From Xylophilus ampelinus (GTDB lineage: Bacteria; Pseudomonadota; Gammaproteobacteria; Burkholderiales; Burkholderiaceae_C): a stretch of 64,000 bases of DNA. A program made the position numbers and the translations under genes. The stretch covers positions 1 through 64,000 of the forward strand of contig NZ_CABFMN010000085.1 in the NCBI RefSeq assembly GCF_901875635.1, read 5' to 3'. Under the pieces are notes generated by a model, which was given only the letters and a program-made list of their open reading frames with translations, was not told the origin of the DNA and did not search any database. This document shows, in pieces, positions 18,481 through 28,170 of this stretch; the stretch's first letter is position 1, and each line of letters begins with the position of its first letter.

Positions 18481-19992
18481 ATGATGTTCCAACCCGAGGG
18501 CAAGAAACTTCATGCACGGCTGGTCGCCGGCGCGCTGGCCGTGGGCGCCCTGGCGGCCATGCAGGCGCCGGTGACGCCGGCCTTCGCGCAATCGGCGCCG
18601 CAGCCTGCGGCGCCGACGCGCACGTTGCCGGATTTCACCGACCTGGTAGACCAGGTGGGGCCGTCGGTGGTCAACATCCGCACCGTGGAGCGCGTGGCGC
18701 AGCGGGGCGGCAGCGGCGAGATGGACGAGGAGATGCAGGAGTTCTTCCGCCGCTTCTTCGGCCAGCCCATTCCGGGCGTGCCGCGGCAGGGCCCGCGGCC
18801 CAACCGGCCGCAGCAGCCACAGGAAGAGGAGCGGCCGCGCGGCGTCGGCTCGGGCTTCATCCTCACGCCCGACGGCTACGTGATGACCAACGCGCACGTG
18901 GTCGAGGATGCGTCGGAGGTGCTGGTCACTCTGCCCGACAAGCGCGAGTTCAAGGCCAAGATCGTGGGGGCCGACAAGCGCACCGACGTCGCCGTGGTCA
19001 AGATCGAGGCCACCGGCCTGCCGGCGGTGAAGGTGGGCGACATCTCGCGTCTGCGGGTGGGCGAGTGGGTGATGGCCATCGGCTCGCCCTTCGGCCTGGA
19101 GAACACCGTGACGGCCGGCATCGTGAGCGCCAAGCAGCGCGACACGGGCGACTACCTGCCCTTCATCCAGACCGACGTGGCCATCAATCCCGGCAACTCC
19201 GGCGGCCCGCTCATCAACATGCGCGGCGAAGTGGTCGGCATCAACAGCCAGATCTATTCGCGTTCGGGCGGATTCATGGGCATCTCGTTCTCGATCCCGA
19301 TCGACGAGGCCATCCGCGTCAGCGACCAGCTGCGCACCTCGGGACGCGTCTCGCGTGGGCGCATCGGCGTGCAGATCGATCAGGTCACGAAGGACGTGGC
19401 CGAATCGATCGGCCTGGGCAAGGCGCAGGGCGCACTGGTGCGCGGCGTCGAGGCTGGTTCCCCGGGCGAGAAGGCCGGGGTGGAGGCGGGCGACATCATC
19501 GTCAAGTTCGATGGCCGCGCGATCGAGAAGCCCAGCGACCTGCCGCGCCTGGTTGGTAACACCAAGCCCGGCACCAAGAGCACGCTGACCGTGTTCCGTC
19601 GCGGGGCCACCAAGGACCTCACGGTCACGGTCGCCGAGTTGGAGCCGGACAAGCCGGCCCGCCCGGCCACGACCCGCGAAGAGCCCACGCCCAAGCCCTC
19701 GTCGGCCTCGGCCGCGGCGAAGGCGCTGGGCCTGCTCGTCAACGAACTCAGCGACGCACAGAAGAAGGAACTGAAGCTGCGGGGCGGCGTGCGTGTCGAG
19801 AGCGCTGCCGAGGCCGCCGCACGCGCCGGCCTGCGCGAGGGCGACGTCATCCTGGCAGTCGGCAACCTCGAGGTGGCGAACGTCAAGGAGTTCGATGCCG
19901 CCCTTGCGAAGGCCGACAAGTCCAAGCCGATCAGCGTGCTGTTCCGGCGCGGTGAATGGGCCCAGTACGCGTTGATCCGCCCCGCCCGCTGA
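18481..19992 (+). CDS. mucD: Periplasmic serine protease MucD/DegP
   Basis: An HtrA-family protease/chaperone of 503 residues. The signal peptide ends about residue 36 (PAFA-Q). The catalytic triad is His139 (TNAHVV), Asp169 (RTDVAVV) and Ser240 (NPGNSGGPL). Two PDZ domains follow, about residues 285-375 and 405-500, the second ending at the C-terminus. A long Pro/Arg/Gln-rich LA loop (about 95-120) precedes the protease core. It is the last gene of the sigma-E operon, followed by a terminator at 20013. The naming as mucD rather than degP follows the rseB neighbour. Confidence 0.94.
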   Translation: MMFQPEGKKLHARLVAGALAVGALAAMQAPVTPAFAQSAPQPAAPTRTLPDFTDLVDQVGPSVVNIRTVERVAQRGGSGEMDEEMQEFFRRFFGQPIPGVPRQGPRPNRPQQPQEEERPRGVGSGFILTPDGYVMTNAHVVEDASEVLVTLPDKREFKAKIVGADKRTDVAVVKIEATGLPAVKVGDISRLRVGEWVMAIGSPFGLENTVTAGIVSAKQRDTGDYLPFIQTDVAINPGNSGGPLINMRGEVVGINSQIYSRSGGFMGISFSIPIDEAIRVSDQLRTSGRVSRGRIGVQIDQVTKDVAESIGLGKAQGALVRGVEAGSPGEKAGVEAGDIIVKFDGRAIEKPSDLPRLVGNTKPGTKSTLTVFRRGATKDLTVTVAELEPDKPARPATTREEPTPKPSSASAAAKALGLLVNELSDAQKKELKLRGGVRVESAAEAAARAGLREGDVILAVGNLEVANVKEFDAALAKADKSKPISVLFRRGEWAQYALIRPAR

Positions 19993-20012
19993 CGGCTTTG
20001 TGACGGTCAAGT

Positions 20013-20048
20013 GGCCCCACCCGGCAGTCGGGATTGGGGTCTTTTTTT
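20013..20048 (+). terminator. Terminator of the sigma-E operon
   Basis: Stem formed by CCCCACCCG and CGGGATTGGGG (two bases bulged) with a five-base loop, followed by CTTTTTTT. It begins 21 bases after the mucD stop. Confidence 0.8.
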
Positions 20049-20245
20049 AGCGACAGAGCCTCGGGAGACCGGGCGCACTGGGGAAAAATTTGGCCTCGCG
20101 GCAGACGTCGAAATTGTTTGCGCCTACTAACTTATCGGCGGCTTAATGACCAATTTCGATAGAATGTGGGCCTGTTCGACCTGGCTCGACGCATAAGCAA
20201 GGGGTTCTGCGCCACGATGCGGGATGTTCCGTTGCCGTGCACCGC

Positions 20246-20302
20246 TGCTCCACAGATCGCCCACAAGTTGTTCATCGAGTAGCCCACAGATGCTGTGGAT
20301 AA
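20246..20302. promoter_or_regulatory. DnaA-box-like cluster
   Basis: One perfect DnaA box on the minus strand (TGTGGATAA on plus, 20294-20302) and three CCACA-ended partial matches at 20246-20254 (7 of 9), 20257-20265 and 20280-20288 (6 of 9 each). An AT-rich run (AAGTTGTTTATAAAAT) follows. It may be a DnaA-binding regulatory site upstream of lepA; it is too small for an origin. Confidence 0.4.
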
Positions 20303-20429
20303 GTTGTTTATAAAATCCATGTTGCTGACCTGCAACGAGCATTCCGGCCCCTCCCTCGGCCTGTACGCGCCCCCTGTTTTGCCTACAATGAAGTTCCAAC
20401 TACTGCAGTTGCCATTGCTTGTTGGTTCA

Positions 20430-20461
20430 GGGCGCGTCTCTCGAGGACGCGCCCTTTTTTC
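20430..20461 (+). terminator. Strong terminator upstream of lepA
   Basis: Perfect 9 bp stem GGGCGCGTC / GACGCGCCC with a seven-base loop, followed by six T. It lies in the lepA leader, 55 bases before the start codon, with a TACAAT hexamer 41 bases before the stem. It may end a small RNA or act as a lepA attenuator. Confidence 0.8.
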
Positions 20462-20515
20462 TTGTGCGCTTCCCTCTGTGCGCCAGCTATTTCAAGTACT
20501 TAAGCGTCCCCGTTG

Positions 20516-22327
20516 ATGAATCACATCAGAAATTTTTCGATCATTGCGCACATCGACCACGGGAAATCGACGCTGGCTGATCGCTTGATCCAACGTTGCG
20601 GAGGCCTCGCCGAACGCGACATGGAAGCGCAGGTGCTCGACTCGATGGACATCGAAAAAGAGCGTGGGATAACCATCAAGGCACAGACCGCCGCGTTGCA
20701 CTACAAGGCGCGCGACGGCCAGGTTTACAACCTCAATCTCATCGACACGCCGGGCCACGTCGACTTCTCGTACGAAGTCTCGCGCTCGCTCTCCGCCTGT
20801 GAGGGGGCGCTGCTTGTCGTCGATGCATCGCAAGGCGTGGAAGCGCAGACGGTGGCCAACTGCTACACCGCACTGGACCTCGGTGTGGAAGTGCTTCCGG
20901 TGCTCAACAAGATGGACCTTCCGCAGTCGGACCCCGACAACGCGAAGGCCGAGATCGAGGATGTGATCGGCATCGACGCGAGCGACGCGATTCCGTGCTC
21001 GGCCAAGACGGGAATGGGCGTGGACGAGATCCTCGAAGCCATCGTCGCCAAGGTGCCCGCGCCGCGCGGCAATCCCGATGCGGCACTGCGCGCCATGATC
21101 ATCGACAGCTGGTTCGATCCGTACGTCGGCGTCGTGATGCTGGTGCGCGTCGTCGACGGGCGCCTCGCCAAGGGCGAGCGCATCAAGATGATGGCGACGG
21201 GCGCCACCTACAACGCCGACAACCTCGGCGTTTTCACGCCTGCGAACGAGCCGCGCGAGGCGCTGGAGGCGGGCGAGGTGGGCTACATCATCGCCGGCAT
21301 CAAGGAACTGCAGGCCGCGAAGGTCGGCGACACCGTCACGCTGATCAAGGGCGGCACCGGCGGCGCGGCCTTCACCGCGACGGAGCCGCTGCCGGGCTTC
21401 AAGGAAATCCAGCCGCAGGTGTTCGCGGGCCTGTACCCGACCGAGGCCAGCGAATACGACCAGCTGCGCGACGCGTTGGAAAAGCTCAAGCTCAACGACG
21501 CCTCGCTGCACTACGAGCCCGAAGTGAGCCAGGCGCTGGGCTTCGGCTTCCGCTGCGGCTTCCTGGGCCTGCTGCACATGGAAATCGTGCAGGAGCGCCT
21601 GGAGCGCGAATTCGACCAGGACCTCATCACCACCGCACCGAGCGTGGTCTACCAGGTGATGAAGAACGATGGCGAGGTCATCATGGTCGAGAACCCCGCC
21701 AAGATGCCCGACGTGGGCAAGATGGCGGAGATCCGCGAGCCCATCGTCACCGTGCACCTGTACATGCCGCAGGAGTACGTCGGTGCCGTCATGACGCTGG
21801 CCAACCAGAAGCGCGGCGTGCAGATCAACATGGCCTACCACGGCCGCCAGGTCATGCTGACCTACGACATGCCGTTGGGCGAGATCGTGCTCGACTTCTT
21901 CGACAAGCTGAAGTCGGTGAGCCGAGGCTATGCCTCGATGGACTACGAGTTCAAGGAATACCGGCCGTCGGACGTGGTGAAGGTCGACATCCTGCTCAAC
22001 GGCGAGAAGGTCGATGCGCTGTCGATCATCGTGCACCGCACGCAGGCGCAGTTCCGCGGTCGGGCGGTGGTCAGCAAGATGCGCGAAATCATCAGCCGCC
22101 AGATGTTCGACGTTGCGATCCAGGCCGCCATCGGCGCCAACATCATCGCGCGCGAAACCATCAAGGCGCTGCGCAAGAACGTGCTGGCAAAATGTTACGG
22201 TGGCGACATCACCCGCAAACGCAAGCTGCTCGAGAAGCAGAAGGCGGGCAAGAAGCGCATGAAGCAGATCGGTTCGGTCGAGGTCCCGCAAGAGGCCTTC
22301 CTCGCCATCCTGCAGGTCGAAGAATAA
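20516..22327 (+). CDS. lepA: Elongation factor 4 (LepA)
   Basis: Ribosome-associated translational GTPase that affects back-translocation and initiation, 603 residues. It opens [21 protein letters not shown]1 is [10 protein letters not shown]3 DTPGHVDF and G4 NKMDLP. EF-G-like domains follow, and the C-terminal LepA-specific domain ends [20 protein letters not shown]. The start is ATG 20516 rather than the TTG one codon before. lepB follows after 37 bases, the conserved lepA-lepB-rnc-era order. Confidence 0.97.
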   Translation: MNHIRNFSIIAHIDHGKSTLADRLIQRCGGLAERDMEAQVLDSMDIEKERGITIKAQTAALHYKARDGQVYNLNLIDTPGHVDFSYEVSRSLSACEGALLVVDASQGVEAQTVANCYTALDLGVEVLPVLNKMDLPQSDPDNAKAEIEDVIGIDASDAIPCSAKTGMGVDEILEAIVAKVPAPRGNPDAALRAMIIDSWFDPYVGVVMLVRVVDGRLAKGERIKMMATGATYNADNLGVFTPANEPREALEAGEVGYIIAGIKELQAAKVGDTVTLIKGGTGGAAFTATEPLPGFKEIQPQVFAGLYPTEASEYDQLRDALEKLKLNDASLHYEPEVSQALGFGFRCGFLGLLHMEIVQERLEREFDQDLITTAPSVVYQVMKNDGEVIMVENPAKMPDVGKMAEIREPIVTVHLYMPQEYVGAVMTLANQKRGVQINMAYHGRQVMLTYDMPLGEIVLDFFDKLKSVSRGYASMDYEFKEYRPSDVVKVDILLNGEKVDALSIIVHRTQAQFRGRAVVSKMREIISRQMFDVAIQAAIGANIIARETIKALRKNVLAKCYGGDITRKRKLLEKQKAGKKRMKQIGSVEVPQEAFLAILQVEE

Positions 22328-22364
22328 GCGGCGGCCTGGCCCGCCAGAAGAAGAATTCCCAGCG

Positions 22365-23336
22365 ATGGCACTCCTGACTTCCCTGATCCTGGCCGCCTTC
22401 GTCGGCTACATCGGCGCCTGGTACACCGGCGCGGTCGAGGGCAACTTCGCCCTGCTGCTCCTGCTGGCGACGGTGGTCACCGGCGCCTACTGGCTGGCCG
22501 AGCGCTTCTATTTCCTGCCGCGCCGCCGGCGGGCCGCGGAGACCTTCGAGACCTCCAGCGCGCAGCGGCGCGAGGCGCTCACCCAGCAGGGCATCACGCA
22601 GTTCGACCGCGAGGACAGCAAGGCGCGCGAGAAGATCCTGGCCCAGCCCTGGTGGCTGGACTGGACCGCCGGGCTGTTCCCGGTGATCCTGGTGGTGTTC
22701 CTGCTGCGCTCCTTCGTGGTCGAGCCCTTCAAGATCCCCTCGGGCTCGATGATGCCGACCCTGCTCACCGGCGACCTGATCCTGGTGAACAAGTTCACCT
22801 ACGGGCTGCGCCTGCCGGTGATCAACACCAAGATCACCGACGGCACGCCGCCGGCGCGCGGCGATGTGATGGTGTTTCGCTACCCGCCCAAGCCGAGCAT
22901 GGACTACATCAAGCGCGTGGTGGGCGTGCCCGGCGACGAGGTGGCCTACCTCAACAAGAAGCTCACCATCAACGGCCAACCGGTCAGCAAGGTGGAGGTG
23001 CCCGACTACTTCGACGACGAGGTGATGCGTTACTTCAAGCAGTACCGCGAGGACCTGGGCGGCAAGGAGCACCTGCTGCTGAACGACGAAACGCGTCGCG
23101 CCGGCCTGTCCGACGCCGAGATCATGTCGTTTCCGAACCGTGAAAATTGTCGTTACAGTGTCGAGGGCGTGGTCTGCAAGGTGCCGCCCGGTCACTATTT
23201 CATGATGGGCGACAACCGCGACAACTCGCTCGATTCGCGTTATTGGGGCTTCGTGCCGGACCAGAACATCGTGGGCAAAGCCTTCTTCGTCTGGATGAAT
23301 TTTGGCAACCTCAAGCGCATCGGACCGTTTCACTAA
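22365..23336 (+). CDS. lepB: Signal peptidase I
   Basis: Inner-membrane leader peptidase that cleaves Sec and Tat signal peptides, 323 residues. Two N-terminal hydrophobic segments (about 2-20 and 27-45) and a third before the catalytic domain (about 103-116) are visible. The catalytic dyad is Ser128 in IPSGSMMP and Lys183 in YIKRVVGVPGDEV. The GDNRDNSLDSRYWGFV box is near the C-terminus. It lies downstream of lepA and upstream of a DUF4845 gene and rnc. Confidence 0.96.
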   Translation: MALLTSLILAAFVGYIGAWYTGAVEGNFALLLLLATVVTGAYWLAERFYFLPRRRRAAETFETSSAQRREALTQQGITQFDREDSKAREKILAQPWWLDWTAGLFPVILVVFLLRSFVVEPFKIPSGSMMPTLLTGDLILVNKFTYGLRLPVINTKITDGTPPARGDVMVFRYPPKPSMDYIKRVVGVPGDEVAYLNKKLTINGQPVSKVEVPDYFDDEVMRYFKQYREDLGGKEHLLLNDETRRAGLSDAEIMSFPNRENCRYSVEGVVCKVPPGHYFMMGDNRDNSLDSRYWGFVPDQNIVGKAFFVWMNFGNLKRIGPFH

Positions 23337-23369
23337 TCCGTTGACCAGGGAAGAGGAAGAGAAGAGGGT

Positions 23370-23726
23370 ATGAGGGCAATGCAATCCAGGGCGCGCCAGC
23401 GCGGCATCTCGTTCATCGGCCTGCTGTTCGTGGCGGTGGTCTTCGTGTGCGTGGGCGTCGTGGTGGCCAAGGTGGTGCCGACGGCGATCGAATACCAGAG
23501 CATTCTCAAGGCCGCCAACAAGGCCAAGGAAGGTTCGACGGTGCCGGAAGTCCGTGCCATCTTCGACCGGGCCCAGGCGGTCGACTACTTCGACGCCGTG
23601 TCGGGCAAGGACCTTGATGTGCAGAAGGTGGGCGACAAGGTGGTCGTCTCCTTCGCCTACGACAAGGAGATCCCGCTCTTCGGCCCCGCCTATCTGGTGA
23701 TCAAGTACCGGGGCCAGTCCAACTGA
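23370..23726 (+). CDS. DUF4845 family membrane protein
   Basis: A 118-residue protein with one N-terminal membrane segment ([20 protein letters not shown]) and a short extracytoplasmic domain. The N-terminus resembles a type IV pilin-like leader ([11 protein letters not shown]), a feature of the DUF4845 family, which commonly lies between lepB and rnc. GAAGAGGG precedes the ATG; an ATG three codons later is also possible. The function is unknown. Confidence 0.87.
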   Translation: MRAMQSRARQRGISFIGLLFVAVVFVCVGVVVAKVVPTAIEYQSILKAANKAKEGSTVPEVRAIFDRAQAVDYFDAVSGKDLDVQKVGDKVVVSFAYDKEIPLFGPAYLVIKYRGQSN

Positions 23727-23755
23727 GCCCGACCAGCCGCCAGCGCCCCGCCGAC

Positions 23756-24442
23756 GTGGCTCCCAGCGGGCTCGGGGCGCTGCAGGCGCGCCTGCAGCAC
23801 GCCTTCCGCGATGCGGCCCTGTTGCAGCGCGCACTCACGCACCGCAGCTTTTCGGCCGAGCACAACGAGCGCCTGGAATTCCTCGGCGACTCGGTGCTCA
23901 ACCTGGCTGTTTCCCATCTGCTCTACATCCGCCTGGCGCAGTTGCCCGAGGGCGACCTGTCGCGCGTGCGGGCCAACCTCGTCAAGCAGGACACCCTGCA
24001 CCGCATCGCCCTGCAGCTGGAGCTGTCGCCGCTGCTGCGCCTGGGCGAGGGCGAGGCGCGATCGGGCGGCTCGGCGCGTCCGTCGATCCTGGCCGATGCG
24101 CTGGAGGCCGTGATCGGCGCCGTCTACCTCGATGCGGGCTATGGCGCCGCGCAGGCGCTCGTCGAGCGCCTGTACGAGGCCGTGGAGATCAACCCGCGCA
24201 TGGAGGCGGTCTCCAAGGACCCGAAGACCGAATTGCAGGAATGGCTGCAGGGCCACAAAATGAAACTGCCCGCCTACCGCGTGGCCGGCACACTGGGTGC
24301 GGCGCACAAGCAGACCTTCGAGGTGGAGTGCGAAGTGGCCGAGCTCGGTCTGGTCGCACGCGGCATCGGCGGTTCGCGCCGGGCCGGCGAGCAGGCGGCC
24401 GCTGCGGCGATGCTGCTCCAACTGAAGGCACGCGGCCGTTGA
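23756..24442 (+). CDS. rnc: Ribonuclease III
   Basis: Double-strand-specific endoribonuclease, 228 residues. The RNase III signature is [15 protein letters not shown], and the second acidic patch is [16 protein letters not shown]-terminal dsRNA-binding domain runs from [13 protein letters not shown] to the end. The start is GTG 23756, as no ATG is available before the domain. It overlaps none of its neighbours and precedes era by 8 bases. Confidence 0.96.
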   Translation: MAPSGLGALQARLQHAFRDAALLQRALTHRSFSAEHNERLEFLGDSVLNLAVSHLLYIRLAQLPEGDLSRVRANLVKQDTLHRIALQLELSPLLRLGEGEARSGGSARPSILADALEAVIGAVYLDAGYGAAQALVERLYEAVEINPRMEAVSKDPKTELQEWLQGHKMKLPAYRVAGTLGAAHKQTFEVECEVAELGLVARGIGGSRRAGEQAAAAAMLLQLKARGR

Positions 24443-24450
24443 AGACATCC

Positions 24451-25482
24451 ATGACCACCGATCCAAATGCTATCGATTCCGTAGCGCCTCCCGCAGGCGC
24501 CACGGGCGTTCCGGCCCCAAATGACTTGCAAATCCCGGGCGCGGGCGGTGGCCGGCGCTGCGGCCTCGTCGCCATCGTCGGCAAGCCCAACGTGGGCAAA
24601 TCCACGCTGCTCAATGCGCTGGTGGGGCAGAAGATCAGCATCACTTCGCGCAAGGCCCAGACCACGCGCCACCGCATCACGGGCATCCGCACCGTGGCGA
24701 CCCCGGATGGCGGTGGCGCCCAGTTCGTCTTCGTCGACACGCCGGGCTTCCAGACCCGCCATGCCAATGCCCTCAACCGCTCGCTGAACAAGACCGTGCT
24801 GGGCGCGGTCGCCGACGTCGACCTGATCCTCTTCGTGGTGGAGGCGGGGCGCTTTGCGCCGGCCGATGCCAAGGTGCTGTCGCTGCTGGGCAAGAACATC
24901 CCGGTGCTGCTGATCGCCAACAAGCTCGATACCGTGCATCGCCGGGCCGACATCGCGCCCTGGCTGGCGCAGATGCAGGCCCAGGACGCCGGCGAGGGTG
25001 CCGAGCGCTTTGCCGAGTTCGTGCCGATGTCGGCCAAGAACGCCAAGGACATCGAGCGGCTCATCGGCATCTGCGAGAAGTACCTGCCCGAGCAGCCGTG
25101 GTGGTACGACGAGGACGAACTGACCGACCGCAGCGAGAAGTTCCTCGCCAGTGAGACGGTGCGCGAGAAGCTGTTCCGACTCACGGGCGACGAGCTGCCC
25201 TACACCTCGACCGTGGTCATCGACAGGTTCGAGGAAGAGCCGCCGCAGAAGAAGGGCCAGAAGCGCCTGGTCAAGATCGCCGCCACCATCGTGGTCGAGC
25301 GCGACGGCCACAAGGCGATGGTGATCGGCGACAAGGGCGAGCGCATCAAGCGCATCGGCACCGAAACGCGCCAGGAGCTCGAAAAACTCATGGACGCCAA
25401 GGTGTTCATCGAGCTGTGGGTCAAGGTGCGCTCCGGCTGGGCCGACGACGAGGCACGCGTCAAGTCATTCGGCTATGAGTGA
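24451..25482 (+). CDS. era: GTPase Era
   Basis: Ribosome-assembly GTPase binding 16S rRNA, 343 residues against about 300 in E. coli. G1 is GKPNVGKST (residues 44-52), G3 DTPGF, G4 NKLD; a C-terminal KH domain contains [13 protein letters not shown]. The extra ~30 N-terminal residues (rich in Ala/Pro/Gly) come mostly from dispersed-repeat copy 8. If TTG codon 26 were used instead, the protein would be closer to the usual length. It overlaps the next gene by 8 bases. Confidence 0.95.
   Translation: MTTDPNAIDSVAPPAGATGVPAPNDLQIPGAGGGRRCGLVAIVGKPNVGKSTLLNALVGQKISITSRKAQTTRHRITGIRTVATPDGGGAQFVFVDTPGFQTRHANALNRSLNKTVLGAVADVDLILFVVEAGRFAPADAKVLSLLGKNIPVLLIANKLDTVHRRADIAPWLAQMQAQDAGEGAERFAEFVPMSAKNAKDIERLIGICEKYLPEQPWWYDEDELTDRSEKFLASETVREKLFRLTGDELPYTSTVVIDRFEEEPPQKKGQKRLVKIAATIVVERDGHKAMVIGDKGERIKRIGTETRQELEKLMDAKVFIELWVKVRSGWADDEARVKSFGYE
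24468..24533 (+). repeat. GCTAT/ATAGC dispersed repeat, copy 8 (in era N-terminus)
   Basis: TGCTATCGATTCCGTAGC, then GCCTCCCGCAGG, CCACGGGCGTTCCGG, then CCCCAAATGACTTGCAAA. It lies inside era (residues about 6-28). It encodes the non-conserved N-terminal extension and carries an out-of-frame ATG. Confidence 0.85.
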
Positions 25483-26149
25483 ACCGGGCCGGCGCGCCGC
25501 CGGCCGCCTGTGGGTGCTGATGCTCGCCGCCTGCCTGCTGGGCGGCGGCACGGGCGCCGGGGCGCAGGCGCCGTCCGCCGCGCCGCCGCCGCCGCTGCTG
25601 CTGCGCGCCGGCACCGAGCAGAACCTGGTCATCGATGCCTCCGGCGACCCGCGCCTGCCGCACCTGTTTTCCGTCGAAGGCGACGCCGCCGCCCCGCAGC
25701 GGCGGCCGTGGGCCGTGTCGCTCAACGTCGCGCTCGACGGCGCGGCGGAACTCGACCGGCGCCTGGTGCAGGAACTGGCGCAGCGCCAATTGGTGGGGCA
25801 GGTGTTGCTGGAGGAATTCCGCCCGCCGCGCGTACCTCGCTGTACCGAACTGCAGGTCGGCAGCCGGGTGCCCGTCGCGGTCGTGCAGGCCGTCGTTCGC
25901 GCGCTGCTGCCGCTGCCGCAGCGCTGGTCGGTGCAGATCGTGGAGGACGACGAATCCGGCACGGGCGAGTTGCAGCGCGTCTACATCGGCGGCATGGTGC
26001 AGCGGCCCTGTGCGCTGGCATCGCCTTCCAGGCTGCGCGAACTCGCCGCGCCGGGCCTGAGCCTGCCCGAACTCCATCGCCTGCTGCGCACCATCAACGG
26101 CACCGCCCGGCAGCACGCCGCAGCGGCGCGGCCGCCGGGCGGAGCGTGA
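25475..26149 (+). CDS. Exported protein of unknown function (era-recO)
   Basis: 224 residues with a clear N-terminal signal ([21 protein letters not shown], cut about residue 31) and then no motif I recognise. It has one Cys pair (in PRCTEL and QRPCAL) and many Arg/Leu. It overlaps era by 8 bases and ends one base before the recO GTG, so it is embedded in the operon. It is likely periplasmic; no function is claimed. Confidence 0.75.
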   Translation: MSEPGRRAAGRLWVLMLAACLLGGGTGAGAQAPSAAPPPPLLLRAGTEQNLVIDASGDPRLPHLFSVEGDAAAPQRRPWAVSLNVALDGAAELDRRLVQELAQRQLVGQVLLEEFRPPRVPRCTELQVGSRVPVAVVQAVVRALLPLPQRWSVQIVEDDESGTGELQRVYIGGMVQRPCALASPSRLRELAAPGLSLPELHRLLRTINGTARQHAAAARPPGGA

Positions 26150-26150
26150 C

Positions 26151-26921
26151 GTGAAGCGTGGCGTCGTGCACGAGCCGGCCTTCGTGCTGCACCGCTACGA
26201 CTGGAGCGAATCGAGCCTGATCCTCGAGACGCTGACCCGGCACCACGGCCGCATCGCGCTGGTGGCCAAGGGCGCCAAGCGGCCCAGCTCGAATTTCCGG
26301 CCCATCCTCCTGCCGCTGCAGCCGTTGCAGGTCAGCTATGGCGGCGACGCGGAGATCCGCACGCTCAAGTCCGCCGAATGGATGGGCGGCCATGTCATGC
26401 CGACCGGCGAGGCCCTGCTGTCGGGCTACTACCTCAACGAGTTGCTGATCCGTCTGCTGGCCCGCGACGACGCGCATCCGGCACTCTTCGATGCCTACGC
26501 TGGCACCGTGCGGGTGCTGGCGACGGCGCACGAAGGCGGCACCCAGGCCAGCGTGCAGGCCTCGGCGCTGCGGGCCTTCGAGCTGCTGCTGCTGCGGGAG
26601 GTGGGCCTGCTGCCCACGCTCGATGCGCAGACCTCCACCCTGGCGCCGCTCGATGCGCAGCTCGACTACGCGCTGGTGGCCGAAGCCGGCCTGCGCGAGG
26701 CCCAGGCCGGCGAGGCGTCCCTGAACGGTGCCGGCTGGTCCGTTCTGCAACGCGCGCTCGACGAGCCCGCGCCCTTCACCGCCACGCTGCGCGCGGTGGC
26801 CGAGCTCTCGCCGGGGGCCAACGCTTCCCTGCGCGGCCAGCTGCGCACCTTGCTCAACTACCATTGCGGCGTGTCCACGCTGCGCACGCGGCAGTTGATG
26901 CGGGAGCTGCAGAACCTCTGA
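26151..26921 (+). CDS. recO: DNA repair protein RecO
   Basis: RecF-pathway recombination mediator, 256 residues. The N-terminal OB fold holds [17 protein letters not shown] and [14 protein letters not shown], typical of RecO; the C-terminal part is helical ([18 protein letters not shown] and LLNYHCG). The zinc Cys cluster of some RecO proteins is not seen. The start is GTG 26151, one base after the previous stop. pdxJ follows after 61 bases, the conserved recO-pdxJ-acpS order. Confidence 0.95.
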   Translation: MKRGVVHEPAFVLHRYDWSESSLILETLTRHHGRIALVAKGAKRPSSNFRPILLPLQPLQVSYGGDAEIRTLKSAEWMGGHVMPTGEALLSGYYLNELLIRLLARDDAHPALFDAYAGTVRVLATAHEGGTQASVQASALRAFELLLLREVGLLPTLDAQTSTLAPLDAQLDYALVAEAGLREAQAGEASLNGAGWSVLQRALDEPAPFTATLRAVAELSPGANASLRGQLRTLLNYHCGVSTLRTRQLMRELQNL

Positions 26922-26982
26922 GCCCCGCCGATGCCCGGCCTTGCGCGGCGCGTCCTGCCTCCGGGCGCATGAAAGTCTTGCC

Positions 26983-27759
26983 ATGAGTGCTTCTTCTTCC
27001 TCGCGCAACCGCACGGCCCTGTCGGTGAACCTGAACAAGGTGGCCCTGGTGCGCAACACGCGCCACCTCGGCATTCCCAGCGTGGTGTATGCCGCCGCGC
27101 TGTGCCTGGATGCCGGCGCCGACGGCATCACCGTGCATCCGCGGCCCGACGGGCGCCACATTCGCGCGCAGGACGTGGCCGACCTGTCGGCCCTGCTGCG
27201 CCGCGACTGGCCGCAGGTGGAGTTCAACATCGAAGGCAATCCGTTCCAGAACCTGATGGACTTCGTGCGCGAGTTCCGGCCTCAGCAGGCCACCTTCGTG
27301 CCCGACAGCGAGGACCAGTTCACCAGCGACCACGGCTGGCGCTTCCCGGAGGATCTGGCGCGGCTCAAGCCCCTGGTGGCCGAGGCGCGCGCGCTGGGCG
27401 TGCGCGTGAGCCTGTTCATGGACCCGGACGCCGACCAGATGGCCGAAGCGCGCGCGACCGGCGCCGATCGCGTCGAGCTCTACACCGAAGGCTATGCCGC
27501 CTCGCGCGGCACCTCGCGCGCGACCCAGGTGCTGGCCCGCTACGCCGAGGCGGCGCGCGCAGCGCAGGACGTGGGCCTGCAGGTGAACGCCGGGCACGAC
27601 CTGAGCCGCGACAACCTCACCGACTTCCTGCGTGCGGTGCCCGACGTGCAGGAGGTCTCGATCGGCCACGCCTTCATCGCCGATGCGCTGGAGTTGGGCT
27701 ACGCCGCCGCCACCCGCGACTACCTGCGCTGCATCGACGATGCGGCTCGCATCGCCTGA
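26983..27759 (+). CDS. pdxJ: Pyridoxine 5'-phosphate synthase
   Basis: Makes pyridoxine 5'-phosphate from 3-amino-2-oxopropyl phosphate and deoxyxylulose 5-phosphate, 258 residues. The TIM-barrel blocks are [50 protein letters not shown] and [10 protein letters not shown]. The start is ATG 26983 with a Ser-rich 9-residue tail before the domain. It is followed at 12 bases by acpS. Confidence 0.96.
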   Translation: MSASSSSRNRTALSVNLNKVALVRNTRHLGIPSVVYAAALCLDAGADGITVHPRPDGRHIRAQDVADLSALLRRDWPQVEFNIEGNPFQNLMDFVREFRPQQATFVPDSEDQFTSDHGWRFPEDLARLKPLVAEARALGVRVSLFMDPDADQMAEARATGADRVELYTEGYAASRGTSRATQVLARYAEAARAAQDVGLQVNAGHDLSRDNLTDFLRAVPDVQEVSIGHAFIADALELGYAAATRDYLRCIDDAARIA

Positions 27760-27770
27760 GGGCACGCGCC

Positions 27771-28169
27771 TTGGTCCACGGCATCGGCACCGACATCTGC
27801 GACATCCGGCGCATCGCCGCCACCTTCGAACGCCAGGGCGAGCGCTTTGCCGAACGCGTGCTGGGCGACGCCGAACTGGCCGTCTGGCGGGCCCGCAGCG
27901 CCCGCTGGCCCAAGCGCGGCATGCGGTACCTGGCGACGCGCTTTTCCGCCAAGGAAGCCTTCAGCAAGGCGATCGGCCTGGGCATGCGCATGCCCATGGC
28001 GTGGCGCCTGTGCGAGATCCTCAACGAGCCCAGCGGCAAGCCGCGCATCGTGCTGCACGATCCGCTCAAGAGCTGGTTCGAGGCGCAAGGTCTGACGGCC
28101 CACGTGACCGTGACCGACGAAACCGACTACGCCGCCAGCTTCGTGGTGGTCGAGAAGAAGAACCCCTGA
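27771..28169 (+). CDS. acpS: Holo-[acyl-carrier-protein] synthase
   Basis: Phosphopantetheinyl transferase that activates AcpP, 132 residues. Motifs are [13 protein letters not shown] (Mg-binding Asp) and [12 protein letters not shown] (the Glu of the active site). No ATG or GTG precedes the domain; TTG at 27771 is used and is supported by a GAGGG site about 10 bases before it. The rare start may keep expression low. It is one base from the nagZ ATG. Confidence 0.94.
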   Translation: MVHGIGTDICDIRRIAATFERQGERFAERVLGDAELAVWRARSARWPKRGMRYLATRFSAKEAFSKAIGLGMRMPMAWRLCEILNEPSGKPRIVLHDPLKSWFEAQGLTAHVTVTDETDYAASFVVVEKKNP

Positions 28170-28170
28170 G

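Larger units (their letters stand above)
19993..20515. other. mucD-lepA intergenic region
   Basis: A 523 bp non-coding stretch that is AT-richer than its surroundings. It holds the mucD terminator (20013-20048), a cluster of DnaA-box-like motifs (20246-20302), a TACAAT -10-like hexamer (20384-20389) and a second strong terminator (20430-20461) only 55 bases before lepA. The last two could frame a short transcript of about 65 bases. I see no credible small protein gene. Confidence 0.65.

Noticed and set aside
20246..20302. Chromosome replication origin
   Set aside because: Only one perfect DnaA box, no dnaA/rpmH/dnaN neighbours and little AT-rich unwinding sequence; kept only as a possible DnaA site.
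20127..20399. Minus-strand ORF of 90 codons in the mucD-lepA gap
   Set aside because: It has no known motif, overlaps the DnaA-box-like cluster, and has poor codon preference; the region looks regulatory.
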